Source: DATBLQ01 sp036555325
GTDB taxonomy: Bacteria; Pseudomonadota; Alphaproteobacteria; Rhizobiales; Aestuariivirgaceae
Length of the DNA: 24,939 nucleotides
Assembly (NCBI GenBank): GCA_036555325.1
Contig: DATBLQ010000072.1
Coordinates: forward strand, 1 to 24,939
Direction of reading: 5' to 3'
Position 1 is the stretch's first letter. Every line of letters starts with the position of its first letter. The notes below the pieces were generated by a model. That model worked only from the letters and a program-made list of their open reading frames with translations, was not told the origin of the DNA and did not search any database. Of the stretch, positions 7,415-14,728 are shown piece by piece. A program made the translations under genes and the position numbers.

Positions 7415-8302
7415 CTAGGCCGCGGCCTTCTTCGGCTGAACCTCGGCGAGGTAGTCGTTGCGCAATGTCTTGGTGATCTCCCCGACCTCGAAGCGATAGG
7501 GTCCGATCTCGGACACTGGCGTCACCTCGGCGGCGGTGCCGACGATGAAACATTGCTCGAAACCCGCCATTTCTTCCGGCATGATCACCCGTTCGATCAC
7601 TTGGATCTGCCGTTGCTGCGCCAGCCCTATGACCGTTCGCCGCGTTATTCCGTCAAGGAAGCAATCGGGAATTGGCGTGTGCAATTCGCCGTTTTGCACG
7701 AAGAATATGTTTGCTCCGGTGCACTCTGCGACCTGTCCACGCCAGTCGAGCATCAGCGCGTCAGCATAGCCTTTGCGCTCAGCGGTATGTTTTGACAGCG
7801 TGCAGATCATGTACAAGCCGACCGCTTTCGCCTTGGCCGGCGCGGTGCGCGGATCGGGCCTCCGCCAGTCTGCAATGTCGAGGCGTAAGCCTTTCATAAC
7901 CTGTGCAGGATCGAAATAGGCTGGCCACTCCCACACCGCGATCGCCACGTTGATTTTCGCCGACTGCGCCGAGACTCCCATCATCTCCGATCCTCGCCAT
8001 GCGATCGGTCGCACATAGGCATCGCTGAACCCCTGTTTCCGCAAAGTTGCTCGACAGGCCTCGTCGATCTCGGCCACGGAGAATGGGATTTTCATATCGA
8101 GCATGTCCGCCGACATGAACAGCCGCTCGGTGTGATCCCTTAGTCTAAAAATCTCGCCGCCATAGGCCCGTTCGCCCTCAAAAACCGCGCTGGCATAGTG
8201 CAGCGCATGCGTAAGAACGTGCACCTTTGCATCCTGCCACGGCACGAACTCGCCGTTGAGCCAGATAACGCCCTCCCGTTTGTCAAAGGGCACGACTGCC
8301 AT
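7415..8302 (-). CDS. ilvE: Branched-chain amino acid aminotransferase
   Basis: IlvE is a class IV PLP enzyme that performs the last transamination in Leu, Ile and Val synthesis and the first in their breakdown. The predicted 295 residues fit the family. Visible features are WLNGEFVPWQDAKVHVLTHA near the front, the likely PLP lysine in APAKAKAVGLYM, and an AECTGANIFFV stretch where many members have a GENLF-type motif. The start is ATG at 8302 with GGAGG 9 bases upstream; an in-frame TTG at 8335 would add 11 residues but has no binding site. The gene is divergent from the marR gene at 8401. A shared palindrome there overlaps its likely -35 box. Confidence 0.9.
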   Translation of the reverse strand: MAVVPFDKREGVIWLNGEFVPWQDAKVHVLTHALHYASAVFEGERAYGGEIFRLRDHTERLFMSADMLDMKIPFSVAEIDEACRATLRKQGFSDAYVRPIAWRGSEMMGVSAQSAKINVAIAVWEWPAYFDPAQVMKGLRLDIADWRRPDPRTAPAKAKAVGLYMICTLSKHTAERKGYADALMLDWRGQVAECTGANIFFVQNGELHTPIPDCFLDGITRRTVIGLAQQRQIQVIERVIMPEEMAGFEQCFIVGTAAEVTPVSEIGPYRFEVGEITKTLRNDYLAEVQPKKAAA

Positions 8303-8363
8303 GGTGTTGAACCTCCACGCCTGAGTGATAAACAACTCGCCGGAAATATAATTCTACAAACCC

Positions 8364-8391
8364 TTGCAATTCTGTAATGGATTGCTAAAAA
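8364..8391 (+). promoter_or_regulatory. Probable promoter of the marR/petR/kinase operon
   Basis: TTGCAA at 8364-8369 is followed after 16 bases by TAAAAA at 8386-8391. Transcription would begin at about 8398-8401, at or just before the ATG. That, and the lack of any Shine-Dalgarno sequence, suggests a leaderless transcript. The -10 assignment is approximate. Confidence 0.35.
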
Positions 8392-8399
8392 TATGTCAA
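8371..8399 (-). promoter_or_regulatory. Probable ilvE promoter
   Basis: On the minus strand, a perfect TTGACA (8399-8394) is followed after 17 bases by TACAGA (8376-8371). Transcription would begin near 8364 and give ilvE a leader of about 60 bases. The -35 box lies inside the left arm of the palindrome at 8392-8412, so a protein bound there would block this promoter. Confidence 0.4.
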
Positions 8400-8412
8400 C
8401 ATGGTTGACATA
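8392..8412. promoter_or_regulatory. Perfect palindrome centred on the marR start codon (likely operator)
   Basis: TATGTCAAC (8392-8400) and GTTGACATA (8404-8412) are exact reverse complements separated only by the ATG start codon at 8401-8403. The length and symmetry match a site for a MarR dimer, and the next gene encodes a MarR-family protein. It covers the predicted transcription start of that gene and the -35 box of divergent ilvE. Autoregulation and co-regulation of ilvE are inferred, not shown. Confidence 0.6.
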
Positions 8413-8910
8413 AATCTTCGCTCCACCCGGCCGCAAGACGAGCATCTTGTCGAGCTGATTGAGCTTTTGTTTTTCGCTTACCGTGACTTTACCGGCGACC
8501 CCGATCACATCCTGGGCGAGATCGGCTTTGGTCGCGCCCACCATCGGGTTGTTCATTTTGTCGGCCGCAGTCCGGGGATGCGGGTAGCGGAACTATTGGA
8601 TATTCTCAAGATCACCAAACAGTCGCTCGGCCGCGTGCTGCGCGAGCTTATTGAGAAAGGTTATGTCGTGCAGGAAGAAGGCTCCCTTGATCGGCGCCAG
8701 CGGCTGCTTTATCTCACGCCTCGGGGAGAGGATCTGCATCGACAGCTCATATCGCCGCAATTGAACCGGATAGAACGCGCTGTCGTGCGATCCGGCGGCC
8801 GCGAAAAAACATTCAGGGACGCGCTGCTGGCGATGATTGATCCTGAGGGCCGCGAACAGCTGAAGACATTGCTGGCGAGGGTAAGAGCTTCCGGTCAGGA
8901 GAACCGTTGA
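8401..8910 (+). CDS. MarR-family transcriptional regulator (PetP-like)
   Basis: This 169-residue protein is a MarR-type winged-helix repressor. The DNA-binding part spans about residues 50-115: MRVAELLDILKITKQSLGRV forms the helix-turn-helix and EEGSLDRRQRLLYLT the wing, with the D-x-R pair typical of MarR. It stands directly before an OmpR-type regulator with no gap (stop TGA at 8908-8910, next ATG at 8911). The pairing resembles petP-petR of Rhodobacter capsulatus, where petR was found upstream of the cytochrome bc1 genes; the bc1 genes are not in this window. There is no ribosome binding site, and a palindromic operator sits on the start codon, implying autoregulation. The MarR assignment is firm, the PetP orthology less so. 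Confidence 0.85.
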   Translation: MVDINLRSTRPQDEHLVELIELLFFAYRDFTGDPDHILGEIGFGRAHHRVVHFVGRSPGMRVAELLDILKITKQSLGRVLRELIEKGYVVQEEGSLDRRQRLLYLTPRGEDLHRQLISPQLNRIERAVVRSGGREKTFRDALLAMIDPEGREQLKTLLARVRASGQENR

Positions 8911-9600
8911 ATGCCGAATATTAGCGATACGGCTCCGCACATACTGGTCATTGACGATGACCGCCGCATTCGCGAGCTTCTCGCCTCCTATCTCGCCAAC
9001 CACGGCCTGCGTGTCACGGCTGCCGCCAACACGCGCGAGGCTCGCGAAAGAATGCGTGGCCTGGCCTTCGATCTCATCGTCCTCGACATCATGATGGCTG
9101 GAGAGAGCGGTATCGACTTAGCTCGCTCCATACGCAATGAGAAAAATCGGATTCCAATTCTCATGCTGTCCGCACTAGGTGAAATACCCGATCGGGTGAA
9201 CGGGCTTCAGGCGGGCGGCGACGACTACCTCCCGAAGCCATTTGAACCTATGGAGCTTTTGCTGCGCATACGGAGCATTTTGCGTCGCACCAGCCAGTCT
9301 CAGGTCGGCGGCGAAGTCCGCTTCGGGACATGCACATTCCATGTGAATCGCGGCGAGCTCCGCCGTAACGGTCAAGTTGTGAGACTGACCACGCGTGAGC
9401 GCGAGCTGATGCGACTCTTCGTCGAACGTGCCGGCCAGGCTATTGCCAGAAATGAACTCATGCAGGCGAGCACTGATGAACATGCGCGCACCATCGATGT
9501 CCAGATCAATCGGTTGCGGCGAAAAATAGAGGCTGATCCCACTTCGCCGGTCTATTTGCAAACAATTCGCGGCGCCGGCTATACGCTTTACCTCGATTAG
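8911..9600 (+). CDS. OmpR/PhoB-family response regulator (PetR-like)
   Basis: A 229-residue two-domain response regulator. The receiver domain (about 10-125) has the acidic pair D15/D16, the phospho-acceptor D59 (in LIVLDIMM), a switch serine in LMLSALGE and the lysine in LPKPFEP. The C-terminal winged helix (about 135-229) shows the OmpR-type TTRERELMRLFVERAGQAI and the recognition stretch DVQINRLRRKIE with the closing IRGAGY. It lies between a MarR gene and a histidine kinase, presumably its partner. Similarity to PetR of Rhodobacter is suggested by the MarR neighbour; that PetR was reported necessary for growth and lies near cytochrome bc1 genes. The true target genes are unknown. Confidence 0.9.
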   Translation: MPNISDTAPHILVIDDDRRIRELLASYLANHGLRVTAAANTREARERMRGLAFDLIVLDIMMAGESGIDLARSIRNEKNRIPILMLSALGEIPDRVNGLQAGGDDYLPKPFEPMELLLRIRSILRRTSQSQVGGEVRFGTCTFHVNRGELRRNGQVVRLTTRERELMRLFVERAGQAIARNELMQASTDEHARTIDVQINRLRRKIEADPTSPVYLQTIRGAGYTLYLD

Positions 9601-9614
9601 AGGAGCCTTGTCAG

Positions 9615-10997
9615 ATGACCAGCATCGCCGAGCATTCGAAGGACAACCCTCCCCGGCGCAGCCTTCACTGGCGTTTCAATCGTTTTCTTGAGCGGCATCT
9701 GCCCGACCGGCTTTACCAGCGGTCGCTTATCATCGTCATCGCCCCCATGGTCATTCTGCAGGCGATCATGGCCTTCATCGTTATGGAGCGCCATTGGGAC
9801 AATGTCACGAGAGCACTGGCGAAAACAGTCGCTCGTGAAATCGCGTTCGTTGCCGCGCTCTACGAAGCCTCGCCGAAAACACCCAATGCCACTGAGCATC
9901 TTCTCAGGACCGCCAACCAGACGCTTGATGTGATCTTCTCGCTTGAGCGTCCGGCAGATTTGCCTGCACCGAAATCGAAACCGTTGTTTTCCCTCGTCGA
10001 CAGCAAGCTCACAAAGTATCTTGAACAGCGCATAGACCTTCCAATCTCTGTCGATACGCGCAGCAGCCCTGGCTACATCGACGTGCGGATCGAGCTCGAG
10101 AAGGATCTCGTCCTTCGCATGCTCGCCAAAGTAGAACGCGCAGCCGCATCCAGCACTCCTATTTTCCTCACCTGGCTTGTCGGCTCCTCCCTGGTTCTCA
10201 TCGCCGTCGCCATCCTGTTTCTGCGAAAGCAGATCAAGCCAATTCAGGAGCTTGCCAGCGCCGCCCATGGTTTCGGCACGGGACGCGAGGTGAACAATTT
10301 CCGGCCGCGTGGCGCTCGCGAGGTGAAAGAGGCCGCCACTGCCTTCATCAACATGAAGGAGCGCATCGAAAAACACGTTGAGCAGCGAACCGCGATGCTG
10401 GCGGGCGTTTCGCACGATATCGGAACAGTTTTGACCCGTCTGAAACTTCAGCTGGTGCTGCTCGAACGCAACCCTAAGCTTCGCTCGTTCAAGAAAGACG
10501 TAGATGAGATGCAGCGCATGCTGGAGGGCTATATGGCTTTTGCCCGCGGTGATGATGGCGAGAAAAGTACCATGACCGATGTCGCCGCAATTTTGCGCGA
10601 TGTGACCCGCCATGCGAAACGCACCGGCCAATCGATGTCTTTGCGCGCGCCGCACGAGTTAGTGGTGCCGGTCAAGCCCGATGCCTTCAAACGTTGCGTA
10701 TCTAACCTGGTCACCAATGCGGTCCGCTATTCCGGCAAGGTGAAGGTCGCCGCCAAGCAGTCGGATCACCAGCTATTGATCACCATTGATGATAGCGGGC
10801 CTGGCATTCCTCCCGACCGGCGAGAGGACGTGTTCAAGCCCTTTTATCGGCTAGACCATGCCCGCAACCAGAATGAGACCGGCACCGGCCTTGGCTTGTC
10901 CATCGCTCGCGATATCGCGCGTGCCCACGGAGGCGACGTCAGACTATCCGATAGCCCCGCGGGAGGCCTGCGCGCCGAGATTCGAATTCCGGTTTAG
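9615..10997 (+). CDS. Membrane sensor histidine kinase
   Basis: This 460-residue kinase probably phosphorylates the response regulator encoded 14 bases upstream. Two membrane spans (about 36-57 and 183-203) flank a periplasmic domain of roughly 125 residues that I do not recognise. A HAMP linker follows (about 203-255), then a dimerisation domain with phospho-acceptor H267 in VSHDIGTVLTRLKLQL. The ATP-binding domain has N364/N368 (NLVTNAVRYSG), the DDSGPGIPPDRREDVFKPFYR lid region from 392 and GTGTGLGLSI-like glycine-rich ETGTGLGLSI (421-430). The H-box is HDIGTVL rather than HDLRTPL. GAGGAG lies just upstream of the ATG. The organisation is EnvZ-like; the signal is unknown. Confidence 0.92.
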   Translation: MTSIAEHSKDNPPRRSLHWRFNRFLERHLPDRLYQRSLIIVIAPMVILQAIMAFIVMERHWDNVTRALAKTVAREIAFVAALYEASPKTPNATEHLLRTANQTLDVIFSLERPADLPAPKSKPLFSLVDSKLTKYLEQRIDLPISVDTRSSPGYIDVRIELEKDLVLRMLAKVERAAASSTPIFLTWLVGSSLVLIAVAILFLRKQIKPIQELASAAHGFGTGREVNNFRPRGAREVKEAATAFINMKERIEKHVEQRTAMLAGVSHDIGTVLTRLKLQLVLLERNPKLRSFKKDVDEMQRMLEGYMAFARGDDGEKSTMTDVAAILRDVTRHAKRTGQSMSLRAPHELVVPVKPDAFKRCVSNLVTNAVRYSGKVKVAAKQSDHQLLITIDDSGPGIPPDRREDVFKPFYRLDHARNQNETGTGLGLSIARDIARAHGGDVRLSDSPAGGLRAEIRIPV

Positions 10998-11026
10998 TTC
11001 TCGGCTACATCGGAGTCTACCTGACG

Positions 11027-11383
11027 CTAGAATAGACGGGCTCCGTTGGGGACGGCTCGTTCGACGGTCGCCAGCACTACTTCCCCCTCTTCGTCCGCGA
11101 ACCCCAAAGTCAGGACTTCCGAGCGGAACGTGGCGATCTGTTTTGGCGGAAAGTTCACGACGCAGGCAACCTGACGTCCGATCAGCCTGTCCGGTGAATA
11201 ATGTTTGGCGATCTGTGCCGATGATTTACGCATGCCGATCTCTGGGCCAAAATCGATCTTGAGCCGCAATGAAGGCTTACGAGCTTCCGCAAAGGGTTTT
11301 GCCTCCACGACAGTTCCGATCCTGATGTCGATCTTCAGGAAATCATCGAAACTGGCGATTGGTGTTGGATTGCCCATGTTCAT
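11027..11383 (-). CDS. csaA: CsaA-like tRNA-binding/chaperone protein
   Basis: A 118-residue stand-alone EMAP-II-type tRNA-binding OB-fold. Members bind tRNA and, for Bacillus CsaA, act as a chaperone linked to protein export. The family motifs are clear: FLKIDIRIGTVVEAKPFAEA near the front, MRKSSAQIAKHY in the middle, and VNFPPKQIATFRSEVLTLG leading to the terminal VPNGARLF. Its ATG at 11383 lies inside the end of the upstream gene, in an ATGA overlap, so it is translated with that gene. It ends tail to tail with the histidine kinase, 29 bases apart. Confidence 0.9.
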   Translation of the reverse strand: MNMGNPTPIASFDDFLKIDIRIGTVVEAKPFAEARKPSLRLKIDFGPEIGMRKSSAQIAKHYSPDRLIGRQVACVVNFPPKQIATFRSEVLTLGFADEEGEVVLATVERAVPNGARLF

Positions 11384-12030
11384 GTCTTCTTCCGCTCCTC
11401 GAAGAATTGTCTCGCGAAAGCTAGGGTCGCGGACGCAAAGCCACTGGCCACTGCGAACAATGAACCCGCCCTCAAGTTGAGCCGCTCTGCGTCCCGCAAT
11501 GCCCTGTCGAGCGCCGCCATTGTTCGGGCGAGGCCGGGATCCTCATCTTTGCTCCAGGCCGACAAGACCTTGAGATAAGCCCTGCTCAGCCCAAATCGCC
11601 CTAGCCCTTGCCAAGCAGGCTCTGCCTCAACTCGCGCCGCATTCACCATCCAATCGACGGTTTCTGTAACCGATTGAAACAGCCGAAGCCCCTCGCTTCC
11701 CTGTGCGAGCGGCCGCATCAGGACACTGGCGATCACCCGTTTGTAAGGTTGCATGATCTCCAGTCGTTTTAGGATGACGTCAAACAACCGGTCGTGCGGA
11801 CTTCCTTCAGGAGGATACTTCTCGAACAGGAGCACCATCGCCGCATCAATGTCGCGCGCGAAATCCTGCAAGATTGACGCTTTACTGTGGGCATACTGCA
11901 TGAGCGATACAGGCCTGATGCCCGCCTGAGCGCCGATCGCCCCAAGACCGATCTCATGCCAATCCATGCGCTCGGCCAGGGCGAAAGCTGCCTGGCGGAT
12001 CCGCAACCTCGTGGCCCGGGCATCATCCAT
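11380..12030 (-). CDS. TetR-like/COQ9-like protein
   Basis: A protein of about 216 residues with a TetR-type N-terminal helix-turn-helix (roughly residues 8-55, with ERMDWHEIGLGAIGAQAGI) and an all-helical C-terminal half. The recognition helix is unusual, with VSLMQYAHSKASIL where TetR proteins normally have a xLYxHFxxKxxL pattern. The C-terminal part (LSRAYLKVLSAWSKDEDPGL through MAALDRALRDAERL) resembles the lipid-binding half of COQ9, which aids ubiquinone synthesis and is itself TetR-like. So it may be a lipid-binding protein, not a repressor. ATG at 12030 is preferred; an in-frame GTG at 12045 would add five residues. It follows proC by 23 bases and overlaps csaA. Confidence 0.65.
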   Translation of the reverse strand: MDDARATRLRIRQAAFALAERMDWHEIGLGAIGAQAGIRPVSLMQYAHSKASILQDFARDIDAAMVLLFEKYPPEGSPHDRLFDVILKRLEIMQPYKRVIASVLMRPLAQGSEGLRLFQSVTETVDWMVNAARVEAEPAWQGLGRFGLSRAYLKVLSAWSKDEDPGLARTMAALDRALRDAERLNLRAGSLFAVASGFASATLAFARQFFEERKKT

Positions 12031-12053
12031 GCCCCTGCCTGCCACAGCAGCCG

Positions 12054-12875
12054 CTAGCCTGCAAGCTCGCGCGATCGCTTCTCGGCTGCCGTCAACGCCC
12101 TCTCGAAGAGCTTCATCATTCCATCGTCGGCCATGAGAATTTGCAGCGCAGCTTGCGTTGTTCCGTTGGGTGAAGTGACATTCTGCCTAAGCGTCCCGGC
12201 AGGGAGACCGCTGGTGCGCATGAGCTCGGCGGCCCCGGCAACTGTCGCACGCGCCAGCTGCGCGGCCATCTCCTTCGGCAGCCCAAGCTTTGTTCCCGCC
12301 TCGGTCATACATTCGGTGAGATAGAAGACATAGGCCGGACCCGATCCCGACAGCGCCGTTACCGCATCAATCTGACTTTCGCTCTCGACCGTCACCACCT
12401 CGCCGACTGCGGAAAGAAGAGCGCCTGCCAGGTCGAGCTGTTCTCGACTGACATTTCGGTTCGCCACCATGGCGGTGATTCCCCGGCCGATGGCGGCGGG
12501 CGTATTGGGCATCGTCCGCACGATAGACGCCCGCGCACCGAAGTGCTGTTCGAAGAAAGCAAGGCGCTTGCCGGCGACGATGGACACCACCAGCGGAAGA
12601 GAGTCTCTCAGTGCCGCTATTGCAGGCAAGACATCGCCTGCGATTTGTGGCTTGACTGCGATCACCACGACTTGCGCGTCGAAGAGCGTGTTGATCGGCG
12701 GGTTGAACGATAGTCCTGACTGTTTGATGAGCGCCCTAACCTCTTTCGGAGGTTCGGGATCAAGAACGGAAACTTTGCTTCGGTCGATTCCCTGCTTCAG
12801 CCAGCCCTCCAGCATGGCGCCGCCCATCCTGCCGGCGCCCACCAGCACAAGACGGCCCTTGGGGGGGATTGTCAT
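12054..12875 (-). CDS. proC: Pyrroline-5-carboxylate reductase
   Basis: ProC reduces 1-pyrroline-5-carboxylate to proline with NAD(P)H. The 273-residue product has the N-terminal Rossmann glycines in VLVGAGRMGGAMLEGWL (residues 10-26), the AVKPQ element that contacts the cofactor, and the C-terminal dimerisation/substrate domain with VTALSGSGPAYVFYLTE and the signature RQNVTSPNGTT near residue 230. Length is typical. The start overlaps the stop of the upstream ybjN-domain gene by four bases. The ybjN-proC-(csaA) grouping is seen in other Hyphomicrobiales. Confidence 0.95.
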   Translation of the reverse strand: MTIPPKGRLVLVGAGRMGGAMLEGWLKQGIDRSKVSVLDPEPPKEVRALIKQSGLSFNPPINTLFDAQVVVIAVKPQIAGDVLPAIAALRDSLPLVVSIVAGKRLAFFEQHFGARASIVRTMPNTPAAIGRGITAMVANRNVSREQLDLAGALLSAVGEVVTVESESQIDAVTALSGSGPAYVFYLTECMTEAGTKLGLPKEMAAQLARATVAGAAELMRTSGLPAGTLRQNVTSPNGTTQAALQILMADDGMMKLFERALTAAEKRSRELAG

Positions 12876-13372
12876 GCTTCACCTGCGGTCTCCATTAGGC
12901 TCGACTGGATTGCTTGTTCGGCAGTCTTGCCGGCCCAGATGACGAACTGAAAGGCGGGAAAATAGCGCTCGCAGGCTTCCAGCGCCAGTCGTAACAGCGT
13001 TTCGCATTGCGCTTCCACGATTTCGACACCGCCTGCGAGGATGAGCCCGTTGCGGAACAACAGCGTGCCGTCTGTGCGCCAGATATCGAAATGGCCGAAA
13101 TAGAGCTGCTCGTTGATCAGCGAAGTCAGTCGCACCACCTCCTCGCGCCGCCCCTGAGGCACCTTGATGTCGAACGTACAAGCAAGATGAAGCCCTTCGA
13201 GATCCTCCCGCCAGTTGAGGCAAAGGTGAAGGTCGCTCCACGATCCCTCGACGATCATGTGAACTTCGTCTTCAGCCGGCCGGTCAACCGTCCACTTGTG
13301 CGCCGCAGCCACATCCTCGATTTTGTCGAGCGGATTCGCCAACTCCTGGGGATGTGCCCGCACGGCGGTCAT
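12872..13372 (-). CDS. YbjN domain-containing protein
   Basis: A 166-residue cytoplasmic protein of the YbjN family. E. coli YbjN overproduction affects motility and stress phenotypes, but the biochemical role is not settled. The protein has the type III secretion chaperone-like alpha/beta fold expected of this family: HMIVEGSWSDLHLCLNWRED, then LACTFDIKVP, then LTSLINEQLYFGHFDIW. GAGG lies 5 bases before the ATG at 13372; a GTG six bases earlier lacks spacing for a binding site. It heads the ybjN-proC-TetR/COQ9-csaA run. The 162 bases upstream, to the end of ubiK, contain only a 6-bp dyad (CTTGAG at 13502-13507, CTCAAG at 13514-13519). Confidence 0.85.
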   Translation of the reverse strand: MTAVRAHPQELANPLDKIEDVAAAHKWTVDRPAEDEVHMIVEGSWSDLHLCLNWREDLEGLHLACTFDIKVPQGRREEVVRLTSLINEQLYFGHFDIWRTDGTLLFRNGLILAGGVEIVEAQCETLLRLALEACERYFPAFQFVIWAGKTAEQAIQSSLMETAGEA

Positions 13373-13534
13373 GATCACCTCGCTTCCAATGCCGCCGGCT
13401 CCGAACTGCCGCGAATCAGCACGAACTCCAACTTGCCGGAGGCGATTCGCCGCTTCAAGCGCAAAGCTCCTAACTCAGTGATTCTCCACACCTATTGCAG
13501 GCTTGAGAGTTGACTCAAGGGGAAGCTTTTAAGC

Positions 13535-13804
13535 TCACACGGTGGGAGGATTGGTGGTTCCCAGACGAGCTTCCAGCTCGGCAATGCGTTGCTGCAGCCG
13601 CTCGTTTTCTTCGCGCGCCTTGGCCGCCATCTGCCGGACCGCCTCGAATTCCTCTCGTTGAACGACATCCATCCCGGTCATGGCGCGTTCGATCTGCGAA
13701 CGGACGAGTGTATCGAATTCCTTTCGCACGCCTTGCGCAGCGCCCGCCGCATTGCTCATGAGCTTGGCGAGTTCGTCGAAAAACCTGGATGACGTCGTTG
13801 TCAT
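13535..13804 (-). CDS. ubiK: Ubiquinone biosynthesis accessory factor UbiK (BMFP family)
   Basis: UbiK (formerly DUF526/YqiC) helps the ubiquinone hydroxylation complex and binds UbiJ and lipids in gammaproteobacteria. The 89-residue protein matches the family in length and layout. An amphipathic N-terminal helix (FFDELAKLMSNAAGAAQGV) leads into the RKEFDTLVRSQIERAM segment, then the DVVQREEFEAVRQMAAKARE motif and a coiled coil ending in LEARL. AAAGGA lies 6 bases before the ATG. It is divergent from lgt, a neighbourhood frequent in alphaproteobacteria. The ubiquinone role in this lineage is inferred. Confidence 0.88.
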   Translation of the reverse strand: MTTTSSRFFDELAKLMSNAAGAAQGVRKEFDTLVRSQIERAMTGMDVVQREEFEAVRQMAAKAREENERLQQRIAELEARLGTTNPPTV

Positions 13805-13831
13805 GGAAATTCCTTTCAGCCGCTGCCCTAA

Positions 13832-13860
13832 AAACTAAGCAGCTGCGACAATCCTTTCAA
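13832..13860 (-). promoter_or_regulatory. Possible ubiK promoter
   Basis: On the minus strand TTGAAA (13860-13855) and TAGTTT (13837-13832) are separated by 17 bases, leaving a leader of about 20 bases. The spacing is right, but both hexamers are only partial matches to consensus. Confidence 0.3.
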
Positions 13861-13915
13861 GATCTCCAAACGACTTGTCTTGACACATGCAAAACCTTTG
13901 CGCTCTCTGCCCAGG

Positions 13916-14728
13916 ATGCTTGTACGCGCCATATTGCCGTTCCCAGAAATCGATCCTGTGGCCTTCACCATCGGCCCCTTTGAGGCGCGCTGGTATGCGC
14001 TCGCTTACATCGCGGGGTTAATTCTAGCCTTCTGGTACATGAAGCGATTGGTGCGAAATCCATCCCTTTGGAACGGAACCCCCGCCCCAGCGACCCAGCA
14101 GATTGACGATTTGTTTCTCTGGGCCACGCTGGGAGTGATACTCGGCGGCCGTCTCGGTTACGTGTTGTTTTACGATCCCGTCTATTTCGCCGCCCATCCG
14201 GCCGATATCTTCAAACTGTGGCAAGGAGGCATGTCGTTTCATGGCGGCTTCTTGGGCGTCATCCTTGCTTGTTTGGCCTTCGCACGCCGGCACAACCTTC
14301 GTCTCGACCAGATACTCGACCTGGCGGCCACTTCGGTGCCTTTTGGGCTGGGTCTGGGACGTCTTGCCAATTTTATCAATGGCGAGCTCTATGGCCGCGT
14401 TAGTGATGTTCCCTGGGCGATGGTATTCCCCCATGGCGGGCCGCTTCCGCGTCATCCAAGCCAACTCTATGAAGCCTTGCTCGAGGGCGTCGGGCTTTTT
14501 CTCATCGGGCGTATTGCCACACATCGTTTGCACGCCCTCGTCCATCCTGGGCGCGTGGCAGGCCTTTTCTCCTTAAGTTACGGCCTGATGCGAATCGCTG
14601 TTGAATTTTTCCGTCAGCCAGACGTTCACATTGATCTCTATGCCGGCTTCCTGACGCGCGGGATGATGCTGTCACTGCCCATGATCCTGATCGGCCTCTG
14701 GCTCATCTTGAGGTCGCGCCGGACATGA
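13916..14728 (+). CDS. lgt: Prolipoprotein diacylglyceryl transferase
   Basis: Lgt is an inner-membrane enzyme that transfers diacylglycerol from phosphatidylglycerol to the lipobox cysteine of prelipoproteins. With the ATG at 13916 the product has 270 residues, normal for the family. Seven hydrophobic segments are evident. Conserved elements are RWYALAY (25-31), GGRLGYVLFYDP (77-88), GGMSFHGGFLG with H109, and the signature GRLANFINGELYGR (148-161) containing R149. The frame stays open upstream to a TTG at 13880, which has no ribosome binding site and would add 12 residues. The gene overlaps midA by 4 bases. The lipoprotein encoded at 17793 is one likely substrate. Confidence 0.94.
   Translation: MLVRAILPFPEIDPVAFTIGPFEARWYALAYIAGLILAFWYMKRLVRNPSLWNGTPAPATQQIDDLFLWATLGVILGGRLGYVLFYDPVYFAAHPADIFKLWQGGMSFHGGFLGVILACLAFARRHNLRLDQILDLAATSVPFGLGLGRLANFINGELYGRVSDVPWAMVFPHGGPLPRHPSQLYEALLEGVGLFLIGRIATHRLHALVHPGRVAGLFSLSYGLMRIAVEFFRQPDVHIDLYAGFLTRGMMLSLPMILIGLWLILRSRRT

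Noticed and set aside
9597..10655. A 352-codon minus-strand frame antisense to the histidine kinase
   Set aside because: The kinase has all its catalytic boxes on the plus strand; this is a shadow.
10998..11026. Weak GTCTA/TAGAC dyad between the convergent kinase and csaA genes as a bidirectional terminator
   Set aside because: Only a 5-bp stem with a 12-base loop and no T-run.
13502..13519. CTTGAG/CTCAAG dyad between ybjN and ubiK as a terminator
   Set aside because: Six base pairs, low GC and no T-run on either strand.
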